Source: Nitrospinae bacterium AH_259_B05_G02_I21 (lineage in GTDB: Bacteria > JADFOP01). Taken from it: a stretch of 38,182 nt of DNA. The translations under genes were made by a program, and so were the position numbers. The stretch is taken from contig JALLOF010000017.1 of the NCBI GenBank assembly GCA_027717595.1, positions 1 through 38,182 on the forward strand, read 5' to 3'. Positions 25,302-33,530 of the stretch are shown piece by piece. A model generated the notes under the pieces. The model worked only from the letters and a program-made list of their open reading frames with translations. It made no database searches and had not been told where the DNA came from. The stretch's first letter is position 1. Each line of letters begins with the position of its first letter.

Positions 25302-26650
25302 TGAGCAATAGGCTGCCGCAACTTGGCCCCGACGAGCGACAGCTGCTCCTAAACTGCGCCAGGCTCGAGCTGGACGGCCCTTTACTCCATCAAACCGAGG
25401 AAATCCTTCAGAGGCCCCTGGCCTGGGATACTATCCTTATCTTCGCAGAGCTTCATAGTGTTGCCCCCTTGCTCCATTACAACCTGAAACAATTCGATGG
25501 TGAAGGGCTCATTCCGCCGGAGGCACGGCGGAGGCTTCTGCAGCTCTCCCACCGCGCCGGCTATCGGAACCGTCATTACTCTCACGCCCTCCGCGAACTT
25601 CTCGAGGCCTTTGCCGAGGCCGGCATCCCCGTTATTGTTCTTAAAGGCCTGTCCCTGGTCGAGCTAATCTACAGGAATTTGAGCTTGCGGCCGCTCATTG
25701 ACCTCAATCTCCTAATACCGAGAGAAAATCTGGAGGCGACGAAAAGCTTTCTCCTAAGGATGGGATACGCTGACGCAATCCGGTATCCCTTCAGAAATTT
25801 TTACCGATGGTTAAGCTCCCAGCTCATTCTGGTGAGGCCGGGGGATTTCGAGGTCCACGTCCTGCTCCAATGGGATGTGGTGAACTCGCCCAGGGTTCAT
25901 GCTATTGACCATCCGCGCTTATGGGAAGAAGCCCAACCCGTTCGACTTTCTGGATGCGACACTCTCATTCCATCCGTTCACGATCTAATCCTGTACCTTT
26001 GCCTCCAACCGGATAAGCGTGGATATCTCAATGTCCCCGCAGTGCATGTGGAGGACATTGTCGGCTTCGTTTTTGCCGAGTGGACGGATAACATACTGAT
26101 TCGGTTCACGGATATCTACGAGGCCATCAAGCACCATCAAGGAACCATCGACTGGGAGGTTCTGATCGAGCGGGCGAGAGCCAGCGGCACTGAGGGCTCA
26201 GTCTACGCTAGCCTCCATTGGGTCACAAAATTGTTGGGCCAAGTAGTCGAGCCGTGGGTGCTCGATTCACTTCGTCCTCCATCTCCTCGTCGCTTCCGAA
26301 AGTGGCTTTTCGAAGCCATCGTTCAGGAGCCAAAGGAAGCTAGATCAGCAACAGCTGTTAAAGATGCCTTCAGGGCTTGGTGGCTGAAGATGCAGAAGCG
26401 TTCACAGCTTCGACTAATCAACCTCCTCGGACTCCTCGAATTTATCTTCCCCCGCCGGGACGAGATCAAGCCCTATTACCGACTTCGTCCGGAGAGCGCG
26501 GTATTTTCCGTCTACCTGATACACGTAGCCAAATCGCTTTTCCGGAGCGCCCTTGGCTTCCCCCCGTGGCTCTATTGTATGCTCACCAGGCGTAGGTCGT
26601 CAGCGACTCTCTCCGAAGAGACTCCCTCCCGAGAAGCCAGTCACCCATGA
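25301..26650 (+). CDS. NTP_transf_5-like nucleotidyltransferase, altered catalytic motif (copy 1)
   Basis: 449 aa. Residues 109-160 show the family core: GIPVIVLKGLSLVELIY, then RPLIDLNLLI and a LEATKSFLLRMGY helix. The canonical motif is D-x-D; here it is Asp134-Leu-Asn136, so the second metal-binding Asp is Asn. The N-terminal PDERQLLLNCARLELDGPLL and the long C-terminal helical part match the protein at 27616. Members occur with PqqD and HprK-like genes and in some RiPP clusters; their substrates are mostly unknown. It may be a non-catalytic partner of copy 2. The start overlaps the GT2 stop by one base. Confidence 0.8.
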   Translation: MSNRLPQLGPDERQLLLNCARLELDGPLLHQTEEILQRPLAWDTILIFAELHSVAPLLHYNLKQFDGEGLIPPEARRRLLQLSHRAGYRNRHYSHALRELLEAFAEAGIPVIVLKGLSLVELIYRNLSLRPLIDLNLLIPRENLEATKSFLLRMGYADAIRYPFRNFYRWLSSQLILVRPGDFEVHVLLQWDVVNSPRVHAIDHPRLWEEAQPVRLSGCDTLIPSVHDLILYLCLQPDKRGYLNVPAVHVEDIVGFVFAEWTDNILIRFTDIYEAIKHHQGTIDWEVLIERARASGTEGSVYASLHWVTKLLGQVVEPWVLDSLRPPSPRRFRKWLFEAIVQEPKEARSATAVKDAFRAWWLKMQKRSQLRLINLLGLLEFIFPRRDEIKPYYRLRPESAVFSVYLIHVAKSLFRSALGFPPWLYCMLTRRRSSATLSEETPSREASHP

Positions 26651-27606
26651 AGATCACGTATTTACTCCAGAACCCTGGGATCGCTAGCCGAACGCCGGAG
26701 GGGTGGAAGTCGGCTGTTATTGCTGCCCGACCGGATGGCTGCTATGATGAAGAAGATTTGCGAGAGGTCGCCGACTCGGACTTTCTCGTCGTGGGGCTGG
26801 AGCCGGTTCCCGAAACCCTCTTCGCTCGCGCCAAAAAGCTTAAACTCGTCCAGCGTCTTGGGGTTGGGTACGATAACATCGATCTGGAAGCGGCGGCCCG
26901 GTACGGGGTCCTGGTCTGCAACATGCCGGATTTCAATGCAGCTACCGTTGCCGAGCACACCATCATGTTGATTTTGGCTCTACTCCGCCGGGCCTTCGAA
27001 TCGACCCTCCTGATGAAAGCCAGCCAATGGCCGCTTACGACCGTCATTTCCCAGGGGGTCTTCGATCTCCAGGGTAAAACACTGGGGATAATCGGACTCG
27101 GTGAAATCGGTCGAGAGGTAGCAAGGCGTGTCAAGCCATTTGAGGTGAAAATCTGCTATTACGACAGAAACCAGCTTCCCCCTGCTGATGAGATGGACCT
27201 TGATGCTTCCTTTGTTTCCCTCGACTATCTGCTGTGGCATTCTGACATAGTGACCATTCATATTCCTCTCAGTTCGGAGACTCAGCAGTTGATCGGCGAA
27301 GCCGAGCTTCGGAAGATGAAAAGTACAGCCCTCCTAATCAACACAGCCCGCGGGGCGATAGTTGATGAAGAGGCCCTTGCTGAAGCCCTTGAGCAAGGAA
27401 TCATCGCGGGAGCCGGCCTCGATGTCTTTGCTGAGGAGCCCCTGGGCCCCCGACACCCTCTCCGTCGCTGCCAGAACGTCCTTCTTACGCCTCACACGGC
27501 TGGCCAAACGCGGGAAGCCATGGAGAGAATGGTTGATATGATGCTTGAGAACGTCCTGCGCGTCGCCAGAGGCGAGGAGCCGCGCTATCGTATCGAACCT
27601 GGCTAA
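26647..27606 (+). CDS. D-2-hydroxyacid dehydrogenase (PGDH-like)
   Basis: 319 aa NAD-dependent dehydrogenase. Rossmann motif G150-L-G-E-I-G155, catalytic Arg235 (NTARGAIVD), Glu264 (DVFAEEP) and His283 (TPHTAGQ) are all present. It is short, without the ACT or ASB domains of SerA, so it is probably not the main serine-pathway enzyme. It would interconvert a 2-keto acid and a D-hydroxy acid, possibly making a building block such as D-lactate or D-glycerate for the surface polymer. Its ATG overlaps the previous stop by four bases (ATGA). Being sandwiched between two NTP_transf_5 genes suggests a shared pathway. Confidence 0.9.
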   Translation: MKITYLLQNPGIASRTPEGWKSAVIAARPDGCYDEEDLREVADSDFLVVGLEPVPETLFARAKKLKLVQRLGVGYDNIDLEAAARYGVLVCNMPDFNAATVAEHTIMLILALLRRAFESTLLMKASQWPLTTVISQGVFDLQGKTLGIIGLGEIGREVARRVKPFEVKICYYDRNQLPPADEMDLDASFVSLDYLLWHSDIVTIHIPLSSETQQLIGEAELRKMKSTALLINTARGAIVDEEALAEALEQGIIAGAGLDVFAEEPLGPRHPLRRCQNVLLTPHTAGQTREAMERMVDMMLENVLRVARGEEPRYRIEPG

Positions 27607-27615
27607 ACTGGCGCG

Positions 27616-28926
27616 ATGCTTACAGCCCCCGAACGACAACTTATTCTGAACTGTTCCAGGGAGTCTATGGAGGCGGACCTTGTCCATCAGACCCAAGAGC
27701 TCCTCCAGACGTCTTTGAGATGGAGCAATATCTTGCAAGTAGCCTCCCAACATGGCGTTGCCTCCCTGCTTTACAAAAACTTGAAGAAAGTCGATGCGGG
27801 AAGAGCTATACCCGATGAGGCCAGCCGAAAACTCCTTCAGCTTTACAATAGAACTGCACTACTAAACCACCTTCTGTTTAAATCCTTGGGTGAGCTTTTG
27901 GAGAGCTTCACTCGTGCAGGGATAAAGGTCATTGTCCTTAAAGGTCCATACCTAGCGCAGCTCATCTACACTGATTTTGCGTCACGGCCTTTTCGGGACC
28001 TCGACCTGCTGATCCAGAAGGAAGACCTTGAGAAGGCCAGGCAGATGCTCGTTGAAGCCGGATATACCTTGATGCCGGGCCTCCTCGCCGACGGGTTCTT
28101 CCAGCAGCACCACTTTAGCTTACCCTTCCTCAAAGAGGATGGGGTGGCAAAGACCTACCTGGAGCTTCATTGGAACCTTGCCGATCAGTTTATGGGATGC
28201 ACACTCGACATGGAGGACTTATGGGCAAGGGCCCATCCCGCTGTCCTTTCCGACCACCACGCCTCTGCTTTATCTCCTGAAGACCTCATTACCCATCTCT
28301 CCCTGCACCTAGACATGCATGGTTACCTTAATCGGGTCATTATCGGCCGGGGCGATGAGCCCCGCTTCATCTTCAACCCACTGAGCGAAAACCGCCTGAT
28401 ATGGTTTACGGACATCTTAGAAGTCATCGACCGTTACCGATCCGGGGTTGACTGGGCGGCCCTCGTGGAGCGTTCGAAGCAGACGGGAACTGCAGGGTCG
28501 GTCGCTACAAGTCTTACGCTGCTAAACCTCCTGTTCGGGCCTGTAGTGGACAGAAAAATACTGAAGGAGTTGGATTTGCCTCGAACCTCATTAGTGAGGC
28601 GAAGTCTGCTTAGATGGTTCTTGACCGATTTCGAAAAATCGGGTGAGCATTATTCTATGTTCCTATCATTCTTACAATCGAAGCTGCTGGAGACAAGGAA
28701 AGGGGTTCAGTTCCGCCTGATTAGATTAGTGAGCCTATGGGAGTATATTTTCCCCTCCTACGATTTTGTGAAAAGGCGATATAACATTGCGAGCAAGGGC
28801 ACGGTGGGTTTTTTCTATGTCCTCTACGTTCTAGCAGCTATCGCACATTGCGTCAGCATTTCTCTCCACATAGTATATTACTTCCTAAAGAAGAAGTTAG
28901 GGAAGCCTGTTCCGAGGCCGTCATAA
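27616..28926 (+). CDS. NTP_transf_5-like nucleotidyltransferase (copy 2)
   Basis: 436 aa, a homologue of the protein at 25301 but with an intact catalytic motif: IKVIVLKGPYLAQLIY (Lys109-Gly110), then RPFRDLDLLI with Asp128 and Asp130. A conserved LELHWNLAD motif follows the core. The C-terminal 120 residues are helical with a hydrophobic segment near 400-420 (VGFFYVLYVLAAIAHCVSIS) that may anchor it to the membrane. Expected chemistry is transfer of a nucleoside monophosphate to a peptide, protein or sugar. Starts ten bases after the dehydrogenase stop. Confidence 0.82.
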   Translation: MLTAPERQLILNCSRESMEADLVHQTQELLQTSLRWSNILQVASQHGVASLLYKNLKKVDAGRAIPDEASRKLLQLYNRTALLNHLLFKSLGELLESFTRAGIKVIVLKGPYLAQLIYTDFASRPFRDLDLLIQKEDLEKARQMLVEAGYTLMPGLLADGFFQQHHFSLPFLKEDGVAKTYLELHWNLADQFMGCTLDMEDLWARAHPAVLSDHHASALSPEDLITHLSLHLDMHGYLNRVIIGRGDEPRFIFNPLSENRLIWFTDILEVIDRYRSGVDWAALVERSKQTGTAGSVATSLTLLNLLFGPVVDRKILKELDLPRTSLVRRSLLRWFLTDFEKSGEHYSMFLSFLQSKLLETRKGVQFRLIRLVSLWEYIFPSYDFVKRRYNIASKGTVGFFYVLYVLAAIAHCVSISLHIVYYFLKKKLGKPVPRPS

Positions 28927-29101
28927 GGACCCGAGGGAAGCCGGGCTGGATCGGGCCACCTCCCCATGTTTGCTTTAGGAGCGGCAGGCTTTCTTCAGGG
29001 TTCTTTAGGTTCCCATCGAATGGGACAGGCAAAAATAACTAAATTATAGAGACTTTGAAGAAAACGATTCTAAACAGCCCCCTGGATGCCCCCAAGGGTA
29101 T

Positions 29102-30649
29102 TTGGGGTTCCCTGTGAGAGAAACGGCCTTGCACGAAGACCAGCTTTCCGATGAGCTCCAAGGCTTGCTCCGCACACTCTTTCGGGGTGGAGGGCTGGCC
29201 ATGGCAGGAACTGTCTTGCGCCGCCTCTTCGGCATCATCTCCATCATCATCTTCACCACCTTCTTGGGCGCTGGAGGTTTCGGGGCCTACATGCTCCTGC
29301 TTGGCGCCGTCACCATAATGAGTGTGATCGCGGCAATGGGCCTCGCTCCAGGCACGATGAGGTTCGTCGTCCAGAAGAGAACAGAGGGACAGGCTGACCA
29401 GGTGGCAGGCTTGGTTCGGACGGCCTCGTGGGTGGGGTTCGCCAGCTCCGTGGTGGTGGTCCTGGTAGGGTGGGCTGCTGCGGGCCCCATAGTGGCACGG
29501 ATATTTCACCAGCCAGAGCAGGTTGGCCTCCTCCGGTGGATGATGTTGGCGGTGCCGGCGTCTGTGCTCTGCTCGCTTTGGCTTCATGCGACCATGGGCT
29601 TTCACCGCATGGAGGAGACATTCTGGATAAGCGACCTCTTTGGGCCCTCCACCCGCATCGGTTTTTTCTTAGTGCTCATACTTGGGGGCTTCAGCCTCGG
29701 GGCGGCGGTGGGCGCGTACATCGGCGCCGCAGTCGCCAGCGCCGTCCTGGCCCTCCGGGCTCTCCGGCGCTTGGTCCCTCCCGGCCCGGCCCGGCCGAAG
29801 CCTGGCGAGGTCTGGACCCTCCTCAGCTTTTCCCTTCCTCTTCTCGGGGCTGGCGCAGTGGGGATGATCATGGAATGGACCGATACGATGATGTTGGGAT
29901 ACTTTACCGCCACGTCTCAGGTCGGGGTCTATAACGTGGCCCTTCGGGTGGCGACCCTCAGCGTGATGATCCACCTCGGGTTTTCCTCCATTTTCGCTCC
30001 CATCTCCGCCGATCTCCTTCAGCGTAATAAAATGGAGAGCCTCGACCAGCTCTTAAAGATTGATAACCGCTGGGTCTTTACCCTCACCCTGCCCATCTTC
30101 GTGCTGGCCATGCTGCTCAGCCGGGACATATTGGCCATATTCGGCCCCGAGCTCACGCAGGGGAGCGTAGCGCTGATGGTTTTGACCTCCGCTCTCTTCT
30201 TCAACGCATGCACGGGCTCGTGCGGTGCCATAATTCGCATGTCCGGCAGGACTCGTCTCGCATTTGCAAATAACTGTGGGGCAGGCGTGCTGAACGTCTT
30301 GCTCAATCTGCTCCTAATTCCCCGCCTTGGCATCCTGGGGGCGGCCCTGGCGACCGGTGCATCTATAGTCGTAGTCAACGCCTTGCGCCTGGTTCAAGTC
30401 TGGTGGTTGCTTAAACTCTTGCCCTACGACCGGAAGTGGGTCAAACCTGTCGTCGCTGGCTTGGCTGGGGGCTTGGCTGTAACGGGGCTCCAGAAGATGG
30501 CGCCGCTTGCCTCACCAGTATGGAACTTGGCCCTCTCCGCGCTGGTCTTTAGCCTCTGCTTCGTCGGTCTCCTGCTCCTCCTGCGTGTCGAGCGTGAGGA
30601 TCGGCTTATGCTGCGGCTGTTGCGGGCCAGGGTCTTTGGCGGCGTATAG
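29102..30649 (+). CDS. Wzx-type flippase (MVF/polysaccharide transporter superfamily)
   Basis: 515 aa with about 14 membrane helices, the size and layout of O-antigen/teichoic acid flippases. Characteristic parts: FRGGGLAMAGTVLRRLFGII at the start, SFSLPLLGAGAVGMIMEWTD near the middle repeat, and FAPISADLLQRNKMESLDQL. It would flip the undecaprenyl-linked glycan made by the upstream transferases to the periplasm. The start is uncertain: TTG 29102 gives the longest reading and GTG 29114 is possible; neither has a good ribosome-binding site. Codon use is more GC-rich than the upstream genes. Confidence 0.85.
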   Translation: MGFPVRETALHEDQLSDELQGLLRTLFRGGGLAMAGTVLRRLFGIISIIIFTTFLGAGGFGAYMLLLGAVTIMSVIAAMGLAPGTMRFVVQKRTEGQADQVAGLVRTASWVGFASSVVVVLVGWAAAGPIVARIFHQPEQVGLLRWMMLAVPASVLCSLWLHATMGFHRMEETFWISDLFGPSTRIGFFLVLILGGFSLGAAVGAYIGAAVASAVLALRALRRLVPPGPARPKPGEVWTLLSFSLPLLGAGAVGMIMEWTDTMMLGYFTATSQVGVYNVALRVATLSVMIHLGFSSIFAPISADLLQRNKMESLDQLLKIDNRWVFTLTLPIFVLAMLLSRDILAIFGPELTQGSVALMVLTSALFFNACTGSCGAIIRMSGRTRLAFANNCGAGVLNVLLNLLLIPRLGILGAALATGASIVVVNALRLVQVWWLLKLLPYDRKWVKPVVAGLAGGLAVTGLQKMAPLASPVWNLALSALVFSLCFVGLLLLLRVEREDRLMLRLLRARVFGGV

Positions 30650-30755
30650 GGTAGTCTCAAGGCTGCACCCACGGGCGTTGTCCATCTCACGCTCTCTAAG
30701 CTATAATCCACGACAGTAAATCGAGGCTTCTGTCATCTCACAAAGGTTGACCGGT

Positions 30756-31232
30756 ATGAGAAAGCCCGATTTTTTTATCGTAGGTGCACCTAGATGCGGC
30801 ACCACTGCTATGAAAAGTTATCTTGGGGAACACCCGGAGATTTTTATGCCTCGCTCTCGTCGTGAGCCCCATTTCTTCGGGACCGATGTGTATCACCAAA
30901 GGTTCATTAGAGACGAGCAAGAATATCTATCGTTATTTGCTGGAGCCAAGGATGAAAGGAAAGTGGGTGAGAAATCTGTTCGGTATTTGTATTCAGAGCG
31001 GGCAGCCGCTGATATTAAGGAATATCAGCCCTCCGCTAGCATCATCATCATGCTTCGAAATCCCGTGGGTCAGCTATGAAGGTCCTCATGCCCTTCCAGT
31101 TGCGTGATAAAATCCTCAAGGGCCTCGTGCACCTAAATATAAGTCACAAACCTCGCCCACCGATGAGACCGGAACTGAGGAGGCAGTTGCAGGAGGAGTT
31201 TCTTCCGGAGGTCGAGCAGCTCAGCCGGGAGA
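30756..31232 (+). pseudogene. Sulfotransferase, internally deleted and cut off
   Basis: The N-terminus is a good PAPS-dependent sulfotransferase: MRKPDFFIVGAPRCGTTAMK with the 5'-phosphosulfate loop, then EPHFFGTDVYHQRF. After IIIMLRNPVGQL a stop occurs (TGA at 31077). In another frame from about 31080 come the family's C-terminal residues (MPFQLRDKILKGLVHLNIS, RPPMRPELRRQLQEEFLPEV). About 100 middle residues are missing. The last residues run into a tRNA-Val fragment at 31218. It once decorated a surface glycan with sulfate; it is now inactive. AAAGG lies nine bases before ATG 30756. Confidence 0.8.
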
Positions 31233-31282
31233 GCGCCGGCCTTACAAGCCGGAGGTCGCAGGTTCGAGCCCTGCTCCGCCCA
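31218..31282 (+). other. tRNA-Val(UAC) 3' fragment: attachment-site scar of the element
   Basis: From the D arm onward this is a perfect tRNA: GCTC/GAGC, CCGGC-CTTACAA-GCCGG (anticodon TAC), variable AGGTC, T arm GCAGG-TTCGAGC-CCTGC, 3' acceptor strand TCCGCCC and discriminator A at 31282. The 5' acceptor strand (expected GGGCGGA) is absent; in its place is sulfotransferase sequence. About 11 bases (AGCTCAGCCGG, 31218-31228) belong to both. CCA is not encoded. A tyrosine integrase gene ends 9 bases further on, so this is the integrase-side attachment site. Confidence 0.75.
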
Positions 31283-31290
31283 GCATAAAA

Positions 31291-32397
31291 TCAAGCACTT
31301 GCGGAAGCTGCCTCCTTGGTGGGGGGCAAAGTGTGTAATTTTCTGTGTAATTTTGGTTTTACGTTGAGGTTGTCCAGAAGCCCAACAAGCCCCTTCGTGT
31401 CCTCGGGCCTCAAGTGGGCATAGCGCATTGTCATCCTAAGGGTTTTATCCCCTATCATCTCTCCAATATCATCTAACGACACACCTAATTGGCGGAGGCG
31501 GCTGGCAAATACGTGCCGGAGGTCATGGAAGACTAGGCGGTCTAAGCCAGCCTTCTTCTTTGCTCTGTTAAAGCTGGCCCTTATACAGCGATAGGGTTCA
31601 CCCTTCTCGTTCTGAAAAACAAATCCGTCATGGTGGCTGAGACCTCGTAGGACATCCAGCGCAGTCTCACAGAGTGGTACGACACGGGGCTCCCCTGATT
31701 TGGTCTTGTCTAAATAGATGAAGCCCCGCTCCATATCCACCCGATCCCACGTCAGACCAAAAATCTCGCCTCGCCTGCAGCCAGAATAGATGGCAAACTT
31801 GACGATGGGCCGGATACCTGGACTGCATGCCTCCAGCAGCCTCGCCTCTTCTTCTAGGGATAACTCTGGGACTCGCCCCTTACGTTCTGGGGGCTTCTTC
31901 ACACTTCGGACAGGGTTGTAGCCCGATGGCACCATGCCCCACTCATCAGCTAGCACATACAAGCGGTTAAGGTGTAACAGCTCCTTACGGACCGTTGTGG
32001 GAGAAACTTGCTTCCCGTTTCTCTTGGTATTGCGCCGCATCTTCTTGTACATTTCAATGTCCCAGCTAGTGATGTCCTTGAGATACCTTTCACCTAAGAG
32101 CTTTGAGGCGTGAGCGATTGTGTAAGCCGGCCTAGTAGGGTCCTTAAGGTTCTGCTTGCAGTATTCTAGAAACTGCTCAGCAGCCTCATTGAATGTAACC
32201 CTAGTTTCCCTTTTCCTCAGGGCCCCAAGGTTGCCTTCGTTGAACTCACTCTTTCTCTTGGCGAGAAGTTTCCTGGCTGCCGTTAGAGTGTGCCCAACTG
32301 ACTCTCTGTGGAACTTACCACCGTGCCTGAATATGATGTAGAAACTATCTCCTCTCTTATAGATGTTCCTATCTACTCGTTTAAATGGTTTACTCAC
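31291..32397 (-). CDS. Tyrosine site-specific recombinase (integrase)
   Basis: 368 aa phage-type integrase: an N-terminal arm-binding-like region (IYKRGDSFYIIFRHGGKFHR), a SAM-like core-binding domain (about 67-160) and a catalytic domain with Arg208 (SGCRRGEI), Lys233 (KTKSGEPR), His291 and Arg294 (HDLRHVF) and nucleophile Tyr326 (MTMRYAHL). The position that is usually His (LGH) is Asp317 (IGDKTL). It integrates and excises the element at the adjacent tRNA-Val site. GTG 32397 overlaps the preceding HTH gene by eight bases, so it is the last gene of the leftward operon. Confidence 0.92.
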   Translation of the reverse strand: MSKPFKRVDRNIYKRGDSFYIIFRHGGKFHRESVGHTLTAARKLLAKRKSEFNEGNLGALRKRETRVTFNEAAEQFLEYCKQNLKDPTRPAYTIAHASKLLGERYLKDITSWDIEMYKKMRRNTKRNGKQVSPTTVRKELLHLNRLYVLADEWGMVPSGYNPVRSVKKPPERKGRVPELSLEEEARLLEACSPGIRPIVKFAIYSGCRRGEIFGLTWDRVDMERGFIYLDKTKSGEPRVVPLCETALDVLRGLSHHDGFVFQNEKGEPYRCIRASFNRAKKKAGLDRLVFHDLRHVFASRLRQLGVSLDDIGEMIGDKTLRMTMRYAHLRPEDTKGLVGLLDNLNVKPKLHRKLHTLPPTKEAASASA

Positions 32398-32608
32398 CGG
32401 CTAGCCTCCCTTCATAGGCAACCTCCTCCTCTAGGCGTTGATTAAGAGTAGCGTTGAAGTGGGAGATGTCCACGAACAAGCGTCGGGTCTCATTGTCGAG
32501 AGTTGTTGCCCTGAGCTTATCTTGCCGTATCCAGAGCCGGATAGTGGGTATCGGAGTCCCGGTAAGCTCGGACAGCCTTTTAACTGTTACCCATTGGTTC
32601 GTAGACAC
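32390..32608 (-). CDS. Small MerR/excisionase-like HTH protein
   Basis: 72 aa. WVTVKRLSELTGTPIPTIRL followed by WIRQDKLRATTLDNETRRLF is the winged-helix DNA-binding unit of helix-turn-helix-17/excisionase proteins. Directly upstream of and overlapping the integrase gene, it is likely the excisionase (directionality factor) or a regulator of int. GTG 32608 is used with AGGAG nearby. Acidic C-terminus. Confidence 0.7.
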   Translation of the reverse strand: MSTNQWVTVKRLSELTGTPIPTIRLWIRQDKLRATTLDNETRRLFVDISHFNATLNQRLEEEVAYEGRLAGE

Positions 32609-32792
32609 CCTTCGCTACTCCTAACAATACACATAGAGAGTCAGCCGGTAAAGGTGCCTCTCCGTCCTCAGGCAAATAATTTGGGTCAGAGAATCTACCG
32701 AAATATGCCCCAACACCCAACTGCTCTTACAAGAAATCAAAAGGTTATACCGCTTGGCCACGATTAAAATTGCCCCAAATTCGAGGGGGTCA

Positions 32793-33530
32793 CTAGTTTT
32801 CGGTTCTCCAATCGGGGCCATCAAGGTGTATGACATGACACATCCCCATGATCCGGCTTCGCACCCGCTCGTCGATGTCCCGGTCTATATCTGCTAGCGT
32901 TCGGTTTGTCGTAATGACCGTAAAGGTACGTTCTCTTGTTAGGTACCGCTCGTCTATGAGACGGTAAAGTAGCCCCTGTTCAAATGGTGTTGCCTCACCA
33001 CGGCGCACACCGAGGTCGTCTATCACAAGGAAACATTTCTCGGTGTAAACCTCCAGCATATCCTCCACGGTTTCACGTTCGCTGAACCCTAAGCTGTATT
33101 GGTCGCGTGCCCGGCTTATCAGACATGGCACCCGGCACATGGCGAGCCATTGCTCATCGTAGCCCTTCCTCACAAAGCGGCGGGCCAATAGGGTAGCCAT
33201 CAACGTCTTGCCCCGCCCAACGGGTCCTACAAGGCAGATGCCTCGCTTCGTTCGCTTTTGTGGGCTTAAGATTGAGAGAGACAGGTCCAGAACCTCTTGC
33301 CTCCGCTCGGAGGTGAACGAGTCAGCAGTCATGACATCCCGACTGGTCTTAAATACCAGGGCTCGCTCAAAGCCTGCTCGCAAAAGAATCCCTTCTGTAT
33401 CACTACGTGCTTTGAGAATGAGTTCAGCTTGCTCCCTTCGCCAGGTGGGGTCTTCCACCCTTTGAAACTTCTTACTTGTAAGCGTAGGCGAAGGGGTCGT
33501 CTGGACTAACACGTCCTTGAGCTGTTCCAT
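32793..33530 (-). CDS. DnaC/IstB-like AAA+ ATPase (helicase loader)
   Basis: 245 aa. Walker A GPVGRGKT (102-109), Walker B FLVIDD (167-172), sensor 1 ITTN, and an arginine-finger region ERVRSRIMG. It is the expected size for phage-type DnaC helicase loaders. With the RepO-like protein just upstream it would recruit the host DnaB helicase to the element's origin. The first 59 bases overlap the 3' end of the initiator gene in another frame; GAGG lies before ATG 33530. IstB of IS21 is an alternative family, but no istA is present and the initiator neighbour favours replication. Confidence 0.85.
   Translation of the reverse strand: MEQLKDVLVQTTPSPTLTSKKFQRVEDPTWRREQAELILKARSDTEGILLRAGFERALVFKTSRDVMTADSFTSERRQEVLDLSLSILSPQKRTKRGICLVGPVGRGKTLMATLLARRFVRKGYDEQWLAMCRVPCLISRARDQYSLGFSERETVEDMLEVYTEKCFLVIDDLGVRRGEATPFEQGLLYRLIDERYLTRERTFTVITTNRTLADIDRDIDERVRSRIMGMCHVIHLDGPDWRTEN

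Noticed and set aside
31218-31282. Functional tRNA-Val gene
   Set aside because: The 5' acceptor strand is missing and replaced by sulfotransferase sequence, so no acceptor stem can form.
32793-33530. IstB of an IS21-type transposon
   Set aside because: No istA gene or IS ends are present; the overlap with a RepO-like initiator fits a helicase loader better.
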